Positions 56,001 to 63,067 of a stretch of 64,000 nucleotides of DNA are shown piece by piece. Position numbers and translations under genes: made by a program. Location: NCBI GenBank assembly GCA_019637155.1, contig JAHBWE010000005.1:434001-498000 (forward strand). The letters run 5' to 3'. Position 1 is the stretch's first letter. The number at the start of each line of letters is the position of its first letter. This stretch comes from Labilithrix sp. (GTDB taxonomy: Bacteria; Myxococcota_A; Polyangia; Polyangiales; Polyangiaceae). The notes under the pieces were generated by a model, which worked only from the letters and a program-made list of their open reading frames with translations, was not told where the DNA came from and did no database searches.

Positions 56001-57091
56001 TCAATAACGTCACCTCATGGCTCGGCTTCGGCGGCGGCGGCGGTCCGCTGAACCTCGACAACAGCCTCGCCGCGGAGAAGGACGCCATCGCGCGCGCCCT
56101 CTCGTCGCCGCGTTCGGCGGAACGCCGCGCCAAGCTCCTCGATGCGATCCGATCTATGAGCGCGGGCGATCGGCGCGAGTTCCGCGAGAAGCGGAAGGCG
56201 GAGCTCGACGCCGCGCGAGACGAGGAGCTCAAGGCGCTCCGCGAGAGGACCACGGCGGCGGCGGAGGATCATCGCGGCGCGGTCGCGGAGCTCGAGGACG
56301 TGCTCAACGTTCGCGACGCGGAGATTGACGAAGCCATTGCCGCGGAGTTGAGAGAGCGACTCTACCCCCTCATAAAGGCCTTCGGCGAGGCGCCGCGCGC
56401 AACGGCGAGGGAGATCGCGATGGTGTGGAGCGACCTCGCGACGCGTCTCAAGTATGAGACCGGGCGCGACCTCGATTCGATCCACCTCGTGTTCGCCTTC
56501 GTGGCAGCGATCGGCAACGAGAACATCATCGGGTGCCGTCGCTTCTATGACAGCTTCATCTGTGCGGAGGACTCGCGCTGTCGACGCGGCGAAGGTGCCT
56601 TGATCACGGCCGCCGCTGCCGCATGCGCCGCAAACGAGAACGCGGTCCATATCGATTCATGCCTTCGGCGGCTTGAGGAGGCGGTCGCGGGGGCGATGAC
56701 TGGGGCGAGTACACCAAGTGCGACCGTCCGATCAGCGCACCAACGCTACGCGTCCTCTGCTCTCCGGGTCGAAGCCGTTGAGCGCGCGCAGTCGAGCGAC
56801 GAGCACAAGAGGGAGATCGGCGCACCGACTCGGTCGGAGAGTCGGAAGTCTCAAGAAGAAGCATACGAGAGCGTGCTCGTGCGCATGAGCAACTCGGTCG
56901 TCAATCGCATCGGTAGCGCGTGGGCGCGAGAGCAGCTGTCGAAGAAGCCCCGGATCGCCGACGATGAGGAGCGCGTGCGTGTCGACGTCCCCGAGAAGAA
57001 GGTGAGGGCGCACGTCGAGGAGGAGAACGAGGCGAGCTCCGAGGAGGAGGCGTTCACGAACCTGATGATGAAGGAGGATGCGGCGTCATGA
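55997..57091 (+). CDS. Unknown coiled-coil protein
   Basis: A 364-residue protein beginning MINNVTSWLGFGGGGGPLNL, with a long charged coiled-coil (KLLDAIRSMSAGDRREFREK then RKAELDAARDEELKALRER). A conserved-looking core follows (YPLIKAFGEAPRATAREIAM, SIHLVFAFVAAIGNENIIGC), then an acidic C-terminus (EEENEASSEEEAFTNLMMKE). GTG start at 55997 overlaps the upstream stop. The core has several Cys residues (GCRRFYDSFICAEDSRCRRG). No family recognised; it has no membrane segment. Confidence 0.55.
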   Translation: MINNVTSWLGFGGGGGPLNLDNSLAAEKDAIARALSSPRSAERRAKLLDAIRSMSAGDRREFREKRKAELDAARDEELKALRERTTAAAEDHRGAVAELEDVLNVRDAEIDEAIAAELRERLYPLIKAFGEAPRATAREIAMVWSDLATRLKYETGRDLDSIHLVFAFVAAIGNENIIGCRRFYDSFICAEDSRCRRGEGALITAAAAACAANENAVHIDSCLRRLEEAVAGAMTGASTPSATVRSAHQRYASSALRVEAVERAQSSDEHKREIGAPTRSESRKSQEEAYESVLVRMSNSVVNRIGSAWAREQLSKKPRIADDEERVRVDVPEKKVRAHVEEENEASSEEEAFTNLMMKEDAAS

Positions 57092-57303
57092 GCGAGCCCG
57101 ACGAGCCGAGCGTGCCGGAGCCCGACGAGCCGATCCCGGACACGGAGCCCGCACCGATCCTCACCGCCGAGAACAACTACAGCCCCGGGCCTGGCGTGAC
57201 GTCGTCAGGGACGATCGTCGTCCTCGGCGGTGGACATGGGGATCGAGGCGAGGTCCCGCAAGCGATCAGGGATCATCAGCGGCGCTCGACGTACTATCGC
57301 TGA
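57088..57303 (+). CDS. Small Pro/Glu-rich protein
   Basis: A 71-residue protein with an acidic, Pro-rich N-terminal half (MSEPDEPSVPEPDEPIPDTE) and a Gly-rich end. ATG at 57088 overlaps the upstream stop (ATGA) and its own TGA overlaps the next ATG. Repeated EPDEP units. Function unknown. Confidence 0.4.
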   Translation: MSEPDEPSVPEPDEPIPDTEPAPILTAENNYSPGPGVTSSGTIVVLGGGHGDRGEVPQAIRDHQRRSTYYR

Positions 57304-57635
57304 TGATCGGGCCGGCGCTCGCTGACCGCGCCATCGCGGCTCAATTGCTCTCGATCGTGGCTCCGATCCTGGTCGCCTCTCCGGCGTTCCGGGATCGGAG
57401 CCGGTGGCCGCATGCATGCGCGGTTCTCCGGCGCGAGTCCAAGCGGGTGACGAGCCGGGCCGATCTGGCCGGCTGGTTCGTCGCGAACGGGATGCCCGCG
57501 CAAGCTCGCGAGTGCCTCAAGCGGAAGGTGCCGCGCGGGTCGATTTTGTGCTGGCTCGAAGTGGATGACGTCGATGTCGCCGGCGCGGGCTTCGTCGTGC
57601 TCGACGTCACGGCGGCGCTGCGGGCCGCGGGGTGA
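57303..57635 (+). CDS. Unknown protein, possibly HTH-like
   Basis: A 110-residue protein. N-terminal hydrophobic helices (MIGPALADRAIAAQLLSIVA then PILVASPAF) are followed by a basic part (WPHACAVLRRESKRVTSRAD) with a helix-turn-helix-like spacing, then a CysLeuLys segment (ARECLKRKVPRGSILCWLEV) and a beta-strand (AGAGFVVLDVTAAL). ATG at 57303 overlaps the previous stop by one base. Converges with the minus-strand coiled-coil gene. Last gene of the main plus-strand chain. Confidence 0.5.
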   Translation: MIGPALADRAIAAQLLSIVAPILVASPAFRDRSRWPHACAVLRRESKRVTSRADLAGWFVANGMPAQARECLKRKVPRGSILCWLEVDDVDVAGAGFVVLDVTAALRAAG

Positions 57636-57686
57636 CGGGGAGCGCGCCGGCTACGACTCGCGCATCGTGGCCGGCGTGCGCACGAG

Positions 57687-57956
57687 CTATCGGCGTCGAG
57701 GCGTGCGCACCGACGCACGAGCGGGCTTCGTCTTCGGGATGGCTTCGAGCTTGTCGAGCCGCTCCTCGATCTTTCGATGCGTGCGCTCCGAGTGGACGGC
57801 TAGCTCCTTGTCGAGAGCCTCGAAGCCCTTCTTGGTCTCCGCTCGGTGCGCTTTCACGTCCGTCGCGACCGCGTCGACCTTCGTCGCCAGGTCAGCCAGG
57901 GTGCGCTGCATTTCGGCGAGCACCTTCAGCACGTCTTTGGTCGTCGGGTCCGCCAT
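57687..57956 (-). CDS. Small coiled-coil protein
   Basis: An 89-residue coiled-coil protein (VLAEMQRTLADLATKVDAVA then TDVKAHRAETKKGFEALDKE) with a basic C-terminal tail (KTKPARASVRTPRRR). It is the only gene in the element encoded on the minus strand. ATG at 57956, divergent from the ribbon-helix-helix gene; the 147-bp gap between them contains the 11-bp tandem repeats. Heptad pattern is clear. Function unknown; candidates are a phage-type regulator or structural accessory. Confidence 0.65.
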   Translation of the reverse strand: MADPTTKDVLKVLAEMQRTLADLATKVDAVATDVKAHRAETKKGFEALDKELAVHSERTHRKIEERLDKLEAIPKTKPARASVRTPRRR

Positions 57957-58008
57957 CGTCCGAACAGCGTACGGGCGCTCGCGACGGCTCGCAAAATTCT
58001 TCCGCGGC

Positions 58009-58030
58009 GATTCTTTAACGATTCCTTAAA
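58009..58030. repeat. Two 11-bp tandem direct repeats, candidate operator
   Basis: GATTCTTTAAC (58009-58019) is directly followed by GATTCCTTAAA (58020-58030), 8 of 11 positions the same. They sit upstream of the ribbon-helix-helix gene and between divergent genes. Direct repeats with one-turn phasing suit binding of a dimeric ribbon-helix-helix repressor. Confidence 0.5.
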
Positions 58031-58103
58031 CATGACGCGCGTCCCGACGACATGCGTCAAAAACGCCGCTGGACGAGGGTCTTTCAGCGCTTCAAGGTGC
58101 AGC

Positions 58104-58298
58104 ATGGTCGAGCGAACGAAGACCCTAACGATCAAGGTTAGCGAGGACGAGCTCTACATGGCGCACGCGCTCGCTGACGCTGGAGACGAGTCGATCGGGC
58201 GGTACCTCCGCCGCGTCGTCGCCTCCGATTACGCGCGTCGGTTCGGAGATGCTCCGCCCCCGAAGGCGAAGCTGAAGACCGGACCGAAGAAGCGCTGA
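58104..58298 (+). CDS. Ribbon-helix-helix (CopG/Arc-like) DNA-binding protein
   Basis: A 64-residue protein. The N-terminal strand (TKTLTIKVSEDEL) and two helices (YMAHALADAGDESIGRYLRR then VVASDYARRF) match a ribbon-helix-helix fold. The C-terminus is a basic Pro/Lys tail (PPPKAKLKTGPKKR). ATG at 58104 is chosen because the fold begins right there; an in-frame ATG at 58032 directly follows the 11-bp repeats. Such proteins often repress their own promoter. It precedes the three-gene block that ends in the integrase. Confidence 0.7.
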   Translation: MVERTKTLTIKVSEDELYMAHALADAGDESIGRYLRRVVASDYARRFGDAPPPKAKLKTGPKKR

Positions 58299-58373
58299 AA
58301 GTGAATCGCGGCGCGCCGGGGGTAGGAGCCCGACGCGCCGCTTCGTCCACAACCCTCACCAGGAAGAAGACAC

Positions 58374-58862
58374 ATGAAGAATGCCACGAACGGCACGACG
58401 AAGCACGACGACGACGTTTTCAAGCCAGAGATCACGGAGAAGCCTCCCACGGAGTTGGGCGACGGCGTAGGCAATGCACGCGACATGATCCACATCGCGC
58501 TCGACCACATGGATCGCCTCGTTGGGATCGCAATCGGGATCGTCGATGACGACACCGGAACGACTGACGAGCGCGACGGAGAGCGCATCAGGAAGGTCGC
58601 TAGCAAGCTGCGGTCGAACCTCCTGGGGGCGGCGGGCGAGCTGGCTTGCATGCCGACGAACGTGGTCGACGCGCTGAACGAGTTCCCCTGGCACGATCTG
58701 ACCGCGGAACAAGCGGCGCGCATCACGAAGAAGATCCTCGACGAGGCGCGCGAGCATCGTGGCAGCTACATCCCATGCGGCTTCTGGATCCAGCGCTTGG
58801 CGGAGGAAGAGGGGAAGGAGAAGCGCGCCGCCCACGACGCCGCGAAGGAGCACGCAAGGTGA
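58374..58862 (+). CDS. Unknown protein upstream of the integrase
   Basis: A 162-residue soluble, helical, acidic-then-basic protein (GNARDMIHIALDHMDRLVGI, KVASKLRSNLLGAAGELACM, LTAEQAARITKKILDEAREH). ATG at 58374 has AGGAAGAAG upstream. The stop overlaps the next start (GTGA). In a chain of three genes ending in the integrase, so likely expressed with it. No family recognised. Confidence 0.55.
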   Translation: MKNATNGTTKHDDDVFKPEITEKPPTELGDGVGNARDMIHIALDHMDRLVGIAIGIVDDDTGTTDERDGERIRKVASKLRSNLLGAAGELACMPTNVVDALNEFPWHDLTAEQAARITKKILDEAREHRGSYIPCGFWIQRLAEEEGKEKRAAHDAAKEHAR

Positions 58863-59149
58863 GGCGCGAGCGCGAAGAGAGCCCGCGGCAGTACGTCGTC
58901 ACGGCCCTCCGAGAGGTGCTTGCGTCGCGAGCGGCGGGGCAGGAGACGCCGAGGCGTGAGAGCCCGCGCGCGACGCTTGAGGCGGCGATCGACTCGCTCG
59001 AGAGCATCTCTCTCGGCGTGACGCTCTTCCCCCTCAACGACACGCGCTCGACGCTTGCCGAGCTGGGCGAGCGGAGGGCGGCACTCGCGGGGCGCATCGC
59101 GGAGGTGCGCGCGGAGCTCCGCGCGCTGATCGAGAGGGGGACGCTGTAG
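58859..59149 (+). CDS. Small coiled-coil protein upstream of the integrase
   Basis: A 96-residue, Arg/Glu-rich helical protein (RQYVVTALREVLASRAAGQE, STLAELGERRAALAGRIAEV). GTG at 58859 overlaps the previous stop. Ends 2 bp before the integrase ATG. Probably a DNA- or integrase-associated accessory factor; position between an unknown gene and int supports a role in integration or its control, but this is inference. Confidence 0.55.
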   Translation: MRREREESPRQYVVTALREVLASRAAGQETPRRESPRATLEAAIDSLESISLGVTLFPLNDTRSTLAELGERRAALAGRIAEVRAELRALIERGTL

Positions 59150-59151
59150 CG

Positions 59152-60522
59152 ATGGGACGCCCCGCGAGTGGATCGGTTCGGTGGAACGCGACGGCGAAGA
59201 CGTGGGAGTGCCGCGTCACGCTGAGCGACGGCAAGCGCTCGCGCCCGATCCCCCTGACGGGGCTCGCGGCGTGCGCCGTCGCACCGACCGATCCGCCGCG
59301 GGGCTGCACCTGCGAGCCGTGCAAGGTCTCCCGCGAGACCGCGCGAGCAGTCTCCGAGCGCATGCGCGCCGGCGCGCACGTCGACGTCGCGACAGAGGAG
59401 ACCGCGAACGAGTGGTTTGCGCGCTACATGAAGCACTCGAAGGAGAGCGGGCAGACGGACACGTCGAAGAAGAGGACTCGCTGGAACAAGTGGATCGCGC
59501 CGCGCATCGGGACGAAGCCGATGGTGCTCGTCACACGCGACGACGTGGAAGACATCCGCGATGACCTCGACCGCGCGATCCTCGCCTGGCAGCGCGCCGG
59601 GAAGAGCGGCGGCAAGAAGGGACGCGAGGTCGCGGGGAAGACGACCATGAACATCTGGTCGTGCCTCACGTCGTCGTTCAAGGCGGCGACGAACAGCAAG
59701 CGGCGCGACCTCCGCGTGCTTCACGGTAGGTCCAACCCGTGCGTCGGTGTCGAGCCGCCGGGGGATCGCGACTCGCGCCAGGGTCGCCGGAAGACGTTTC
59801 TCTACCCGCGCGAGGCCGCGGCGCTGCTCTCGTGCGCCGACGTGCCGCTCGAGTGGCGCGAGGTCTACGCGATCGCGCTGTACCTCTACCTCCGTCCCGG
59901 GGAGCTCCGCGTGCTGACGTGCGGGGATGTCGATCCTGACTTCGCGTTCGTGAGCATCACGAAAGCCTGGGACTACGAGGACGGCGAAGTGAAGCCGCCG
60001 AAGACGCGCAACGGTGTTCGGCGTGTGCCGATCCCAGCGACGCTCGCGCCCCTTCTCCGCCGGATGGTCGACGGACGCGCGCCCTCGGAGCTCGTCGTGC
60101 CGCGCCTCTCTGCGTTCGGCGAAGACCACCTTGCGGAGCAATGGCGGAAGCACCTGACGGCGGCTGGCGTCACACGCTCGGAGCTGCACGCGTCGACGCG
60201 CACGCACGTGCAAAGCAACTTCCGTTCGTGCCGAGACAGTGGCCTCACGTGGCTCGCGCTCTCGGGCGTCGACGTGACCAAGATCATGCGGCGCGCGGGC
60301 CACGATCACATCCAGACGACGATGGGCTACGTGAAGCTGGCGGAGGATCTTGCCGGCGACCTTGGCGAGCCGTTCGCGCCGCTCCCCGAGGGGCCCGAGG
60401 GTTCTGCAACCGTTTTGGTTTTCTGGCCGAAAGATCCTCAGAAAACCCGGGAAAAACAGTGCCGGAGGAGGGAGTCGAACCCCCGACCTAGCGCGTATGA
60501 AACGCCCGCTCTAACCAACTGA
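59152..60522 (+). CDS. int: Tyrosine-type site-specific integrase; 3' end replaced by host tRNA sequence
   Basis: Integrase of the tyrosine recombinase family, 456 residues here. N-terminal region has a Cys cluster (C41, C52, C54, C57 in GCTCEPC). The SAM-like/core-binding part (about 80-190) precedes the catalytic domain. Visible catalytic residues: Arg248 (YLRPGELR), Lys284 (KTRNGVRRVPIP), Arg350, His384 and Tyr393 (GHDHIQTTMGYV). The box-II His is not in its normal H-x-x-R place (H346 is one residue off, A347 there instead). Residues 437-456 (CRRRESNPRPSAYETPALTN) are encoded by the attachment core and the tRNA gene read antisense, and the stop lies inside the tRNA. See the displaced segment at 49583-49885. 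ATG at 59152. Confidence 0.9.
   Translation: MGRPASGSVRWNATAKTWECRVTLSDGKRSRPIPLTGLAACAVAPTDPPRGCTCEPCKVSRETARAVSERMRAGAHVDVATEETANEWFARYMKHSKESGQTDTSKKRTRWNKWIAPRIGTKPMVLVTRDDVEDIRDDLDRAILAWQRAGKSGGKKGREVAGKTTMNIWSCLTSSFKAATNSKRRDLRVLHGRSNPCVGVEPPGDRDSRQGRRKTFLYPREAAALLSCADVPLEWREVYAIALYLYLRPGELRVLTCGDVDPDFAFVSITKAWDYEDGEVKPPKTRNGVRRVPIPATLAPLLRRMVDGRAPSELVVPRLSAFGEDHLAEQWRKHLTAAGVTRSELHASTRTHVQSNFRSCRDSGLTWLALSGVDVTKIMRRAGHDHIQTTMGYVKLAEDLAGDLGEPFAPLPEGPEGSATVLVFWPKDPQKTREKQCRRRESNPRPSAYETPALTN
60458..60479. repeat. Right attachment site copy (attR core)
   Basis: 22-bp core identical to 49581-49602. It covers the 3' terminal 20 bases of the tRNA-Met gene (complement) and two bases beyond, and lies within the integrase reading frame (codons 437-443). 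Confidence 0.9.
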
Positions 60523-60533
60523 GCTACTCCGGC
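60460..60533 (-). tRNA. tRNA-Met (anticodon CAT)
   Basis: A complete cloverleaf on the minus strand: acceptor GCCGGAG pairs with CTCCGGC, D arm GCTCAGTTGGTTAGAGC, anticodon loop TTCATAC with CAT, T arm GGGGGTTCGACTCCCTC, discriminator A. No CCA is encoded. The 1-72 pair and the anticodon stem do not fit an initiator, so it is elongator Met (or Ile2 with lysidine, which cannot be told apart here). Integration keeps the gene whole because the core carries its 3' end. The integrase gene runs antisense into it. Confidence 0.93.
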
Positions 60534-60626
60534 GGTCGGGAAATATGTGCGAGGGGTGAGCGATCTAGACCGGCGCGCATCGGTTGGCAAGGCCGCCTTT
60601 CCGATGTGGCCTGGTAGGCTTGGCCG

Positions 60627-63062
60627 ATGAACGTGCGCGGTCGGGTCGTGGTGGTGACGCTCTCCTGCTTGCTCGTGGCGGCGGCGCTCGAGAGCGGTTG
60701 CGGCAGCAGCGTGGGCAGCAACTTCGACGACGGGGGCGGCGACGACGCGGGGGACGGCTCGACCGGCGCCAGCTCCACCAGCGGGTTCACGCCCGGCTCC
60801 TCCGGCGACGGCGGGTCGAGCGGGAGCTCCGGCGGCGAGTGCGACGTCGCCGGGCGCGCTTGCGGCGATGCCGGAGAAGGCGTGTGCGCCGGCGGGCTGT
60901 GCTGCGCGGCCGCCCTCGCTTGCGGCGCGACGTGCTGCGCCGATGGGACCGTGTGCTCGTTCCAGACGTGCGTCACGCCCGGCGCGACGTGCTTCGACTC
61001 GAGCGACTGCGCCGCGAACGAGTACTGCGAGCTGTCGCTCGGTACGTCGAGCGACGCCGGCGTCAACGACGCCTCGTGCGTCGGGGCGTCGGACCGGAGC
61101 GGGAAGTGTCTGCCGCGGCCGCCCGAGTGCGTCGGGGACGCGGGGGCGACGGCGGACGGGACCATCACGTGCCTCCAGAAATGTGAGGTGCGGCCCGCGA
61201 CGCCGACGTTCGCGCCCGCCCTCAAGGCGGCTTGGGGCGGCGAGACGGTGAGCCCGTTCTCGACCGACGTCATGATGGCGCCGATCGTCATTCAGCTCGA
61301 TGATGACGATTGCGACGGAAAAGTGACTGAGCGCGATATTCCGGAAATTGTCTTTTCGACGTTCTCGAACGGGGCGTATCGCGTCGACGGGCGGCTCCAC
61401 GCGATCTCGCTCCGGAACGGGAGCTTCGTCGAGAAGTGGACCGTGCCGAACGCGACCAACGGCACGGTCGTGTACCCGACGAAGCAGATCGCGGCCGGCA
61501 ACTTCGACGGGCTGCCCGGCAACGAGGTCGTCGCGTGCGGCGTCGACGGGAAGGTCCACGCGTTCCGCGGCACGGACGGATCGCTGCTGTGGTCGACCAC
61601 GACGGAGACGATCTGCTTCATGCCGGCGATCGCGGACCTCGACGGCGACGGCAAGCCCGAGGTCATCGTCGAGGGCGGCATCCTCGACGGCGCCGACGGC
61701 ACACTGAAGCACGGCTTCGAGGTGCCGCTCGACGGGCCGTTCGTCGTGAGCGACATCGACTCCGACGGCAGGCTCGACGTCGTGACGTACGCGCGCGCCT
61801 ACAGCGCGACCGGCGTCCTGATCGTCGACACTGGGATGACGACCACCCCGCGCAACCCCGACACCGGCGATTGGAAGGGACCGTGGTCCGCGGTCGCCGA
61901 CTTCGACGGCGACGGCAAGCCCGAGGTCGTCGCCGTCGACAACGAGACCCATACCGTCCACATGTGGCGCTACGACCCGAACGTCACCGACGGCGGGCCG
62001 TTCGGGAGGTTCACGATCGTCCGCCAGCCCGTCGACATGAACGCCCTGTTCGACGCGAGCAACCAGTGTCCGGACGGGACGTGGGGCGCGACCCACGGCG
62101 GCGGGCCGCCGACGATCGGCGACTTCGATCGCGACGGGGTGCCGGACGTCGCGCTCGCGGGCGGCATCGGGTACGTCGTCTTCGACGGAAGGAAGCTGCG
62201 CGACGAGACCTTCACCGGCGCGCAGACGATCCTCTGGTCGAAGGTCACGACCGACTGCTCGTCGGCCTCGACCGGCAGCACCCTGTTCGACTTCGACGGC
62301 GACGGGAAGGCGGAGGTCGTCTACTCCGACGAGCTGCGCCTCCGCATCTACGAGGGCGCGACCGGCAACGAGCTCGCGTCGATCTGCAACACGACCGCGA
62401 CGCTGATCGAGTTCCCGATCGTCGCCGACGTCGACAACGACGGACAGGCCGACATCGTCGTCGTGTCGAACGCGTACAACAAGACCTGCGACGAGACGAC
62501 CGACGGCGGCGCGCCGAGCCTCACCCGTCAGGCCGGCGTCCGCGTCTTCGGGCCCTCGACTGGCGCGTGGGTCCGCACGCGGCGGGTCTGGAACGAGCAC
62601 GCGTACCACGTCACGAACGTGAACGAGGACGGCACCATCGCCGCCGACGAGCCGAAGAACTGGACCCAGAACGGCCTCAACAACTTCCGCCAGAACAAGC
62701 AGCCCGGCAGCGAGTTCGCTGCCCCGAACCTCGTCGCCACGATCTCGCCGGTCTGCGAGGGCGACACGACCGTCACCGTCGTCGTGCGAAACGTCGGCGA
62801 GGCGGCGGTCCCGGCCGGCGTCGTCATCGGCGTCTACGCCGGCACGACGAAGCTCGGGTCCCTGACGACGACACGTCCGCTCTACCCGGCCGAGGCCCAG
62901 CCGCTCGATCAGGCGGTCGCCGGCGCCGGCGTCGCGCCCGGCGCGACCGTCCGCGCGATCGTCGACGACGGCGCGCCGCCCCACCCGAGCTGGACCGAGT
63001 GCCGGACCGACGACAACACCGCCCAGACCACCGCGCGCGCCTGCTCCGGCGTCCCGAAGTAG
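60627..63062 (+). CDS. FG-GAP/VCBS-type calcium-binding lipoprotein
   Basis: An 811-residue lipoprotein: signal VVVVTLSCLLVAAALESGC, Ser/Gly/Asp linker, then a Cys-rich segment (CDVAGRACGDAGEGVCAGGL then CCAAALACGATCC). Residues 230-690 contain FG-GAP/VCBS-like repeats with Ca-binding DxDxDG loops: ADLDGDGKPEVIVEGG, SDIDSDGRLDVVTYA, ADFDGDGKPEVVAVD, GDFDRDGVPDVALAGG, FDFDGDGKAEVVYSD and ADVDNDGQADIVVVSN. The C-terminal 110 residues resemble a CARDB-type adhesion domain (TTVTVVVRNVGEAAVPAGVV). ATG at 60627. Integrin-like beta-propeller, likely on the cell surface. First chromosomal gene right of the element. Confidence 0.8.
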   Translation: MNVRGRVVVVTLSCLLVAAALESGCGSSVGSNFDDGGGDDAGDGSTGASSTSGFTPGSSGDGGSSGSSGGECDVAGRACGDAGEGVCAGGLCCAAALACGATCCADGTVCSFQTCVTPGATCFDSSDCAANEYCELSLGTSSDAGVNDASCVGASDRSGKCLPRPPECVGDAGATADGTITCLQKCEVRPATPTFAPALKAAWGGETVSPFSTDVMMAPIVIQLDDDDCDGKVTERDIPEIVFSTFSNGAYRVDGRLHAISLRNGSFVEKWTVPNATNGTVVYPTKQIAAGNFDGLPGNEVVACGVDGKVHAFRGTDGSLLWSTTTETICFMPAIADLDGDGKPEVIVEGGILDGADGTLKHGFEVPLDGPFVVSDIDSDGRLDVVTYARAYSATGVLIVDTGMTTTPRNPDTGDWKGPWSAVADFDGDGKPEVVAVDNETHTVHMWRYDPNVTDGGPFGRFTIVRQPVDMNALFDASNQCPDGTWGATHGGGPPTIGDFDRDGVPDVALAGGIGYVVFDGRKLRDETFTGAQTILWSKVTTDCSSASTGSTLFDFDGDGKAEVVYSDELRLRIYEGATGNELASICNTTATLIEFPIVADVDNDGQADIVVVSNAYNKTCDETTDGGAPSLTRQAGVRVFGPSTGAWVRTRRVWNEHAYHVTNVNEDGTIAADEPKNWTQNGLNNFRQNKQPGSEFAAPNLVATISPVCEGDTTVTVVVRNVGEAAVPAGVVIGVYAGTTKLGSLTTTRPLYPAEAQPLDQAVAGAGVAPGATVRAIVDDGAPPHPSWTECRTDDNTAQTTARACSGVPK

Positions 63063-63067
63063 CGGCC

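Larger units (their letters stand above)
49581..60479. mobile_element. 10.9-kb integrative element in tRNA-Met(CAT), phage-satellite-like
   Basis: Bounded by perfect 22-bp direct repeats, 49581-49602 and 60458-60479; the second lies in the 3' end of a complete tRNA gene, the first is an isolated copy of the same tRNA end. The element encodes a tyrosine integrase next to the right end, a small HTH protein, an excisionase-like protein, a VapE-type primase/helicase, a repeat-rich putative origin, a phage-like glycine-rich protein, a ribbon-helix-helix protein and several unknown genes. Many overlap by 1 to 4 bp. No capsid, portal, terminase, tail tube, relaxase or conjugation gene is seen. This suits a satellite or small integrative mobilisable element; size and content are compatible with either. 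It contains an AT-rich patch and Arg/Glu-rich genes unlike the host lipoprotein genes. Confidence 0.85.
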
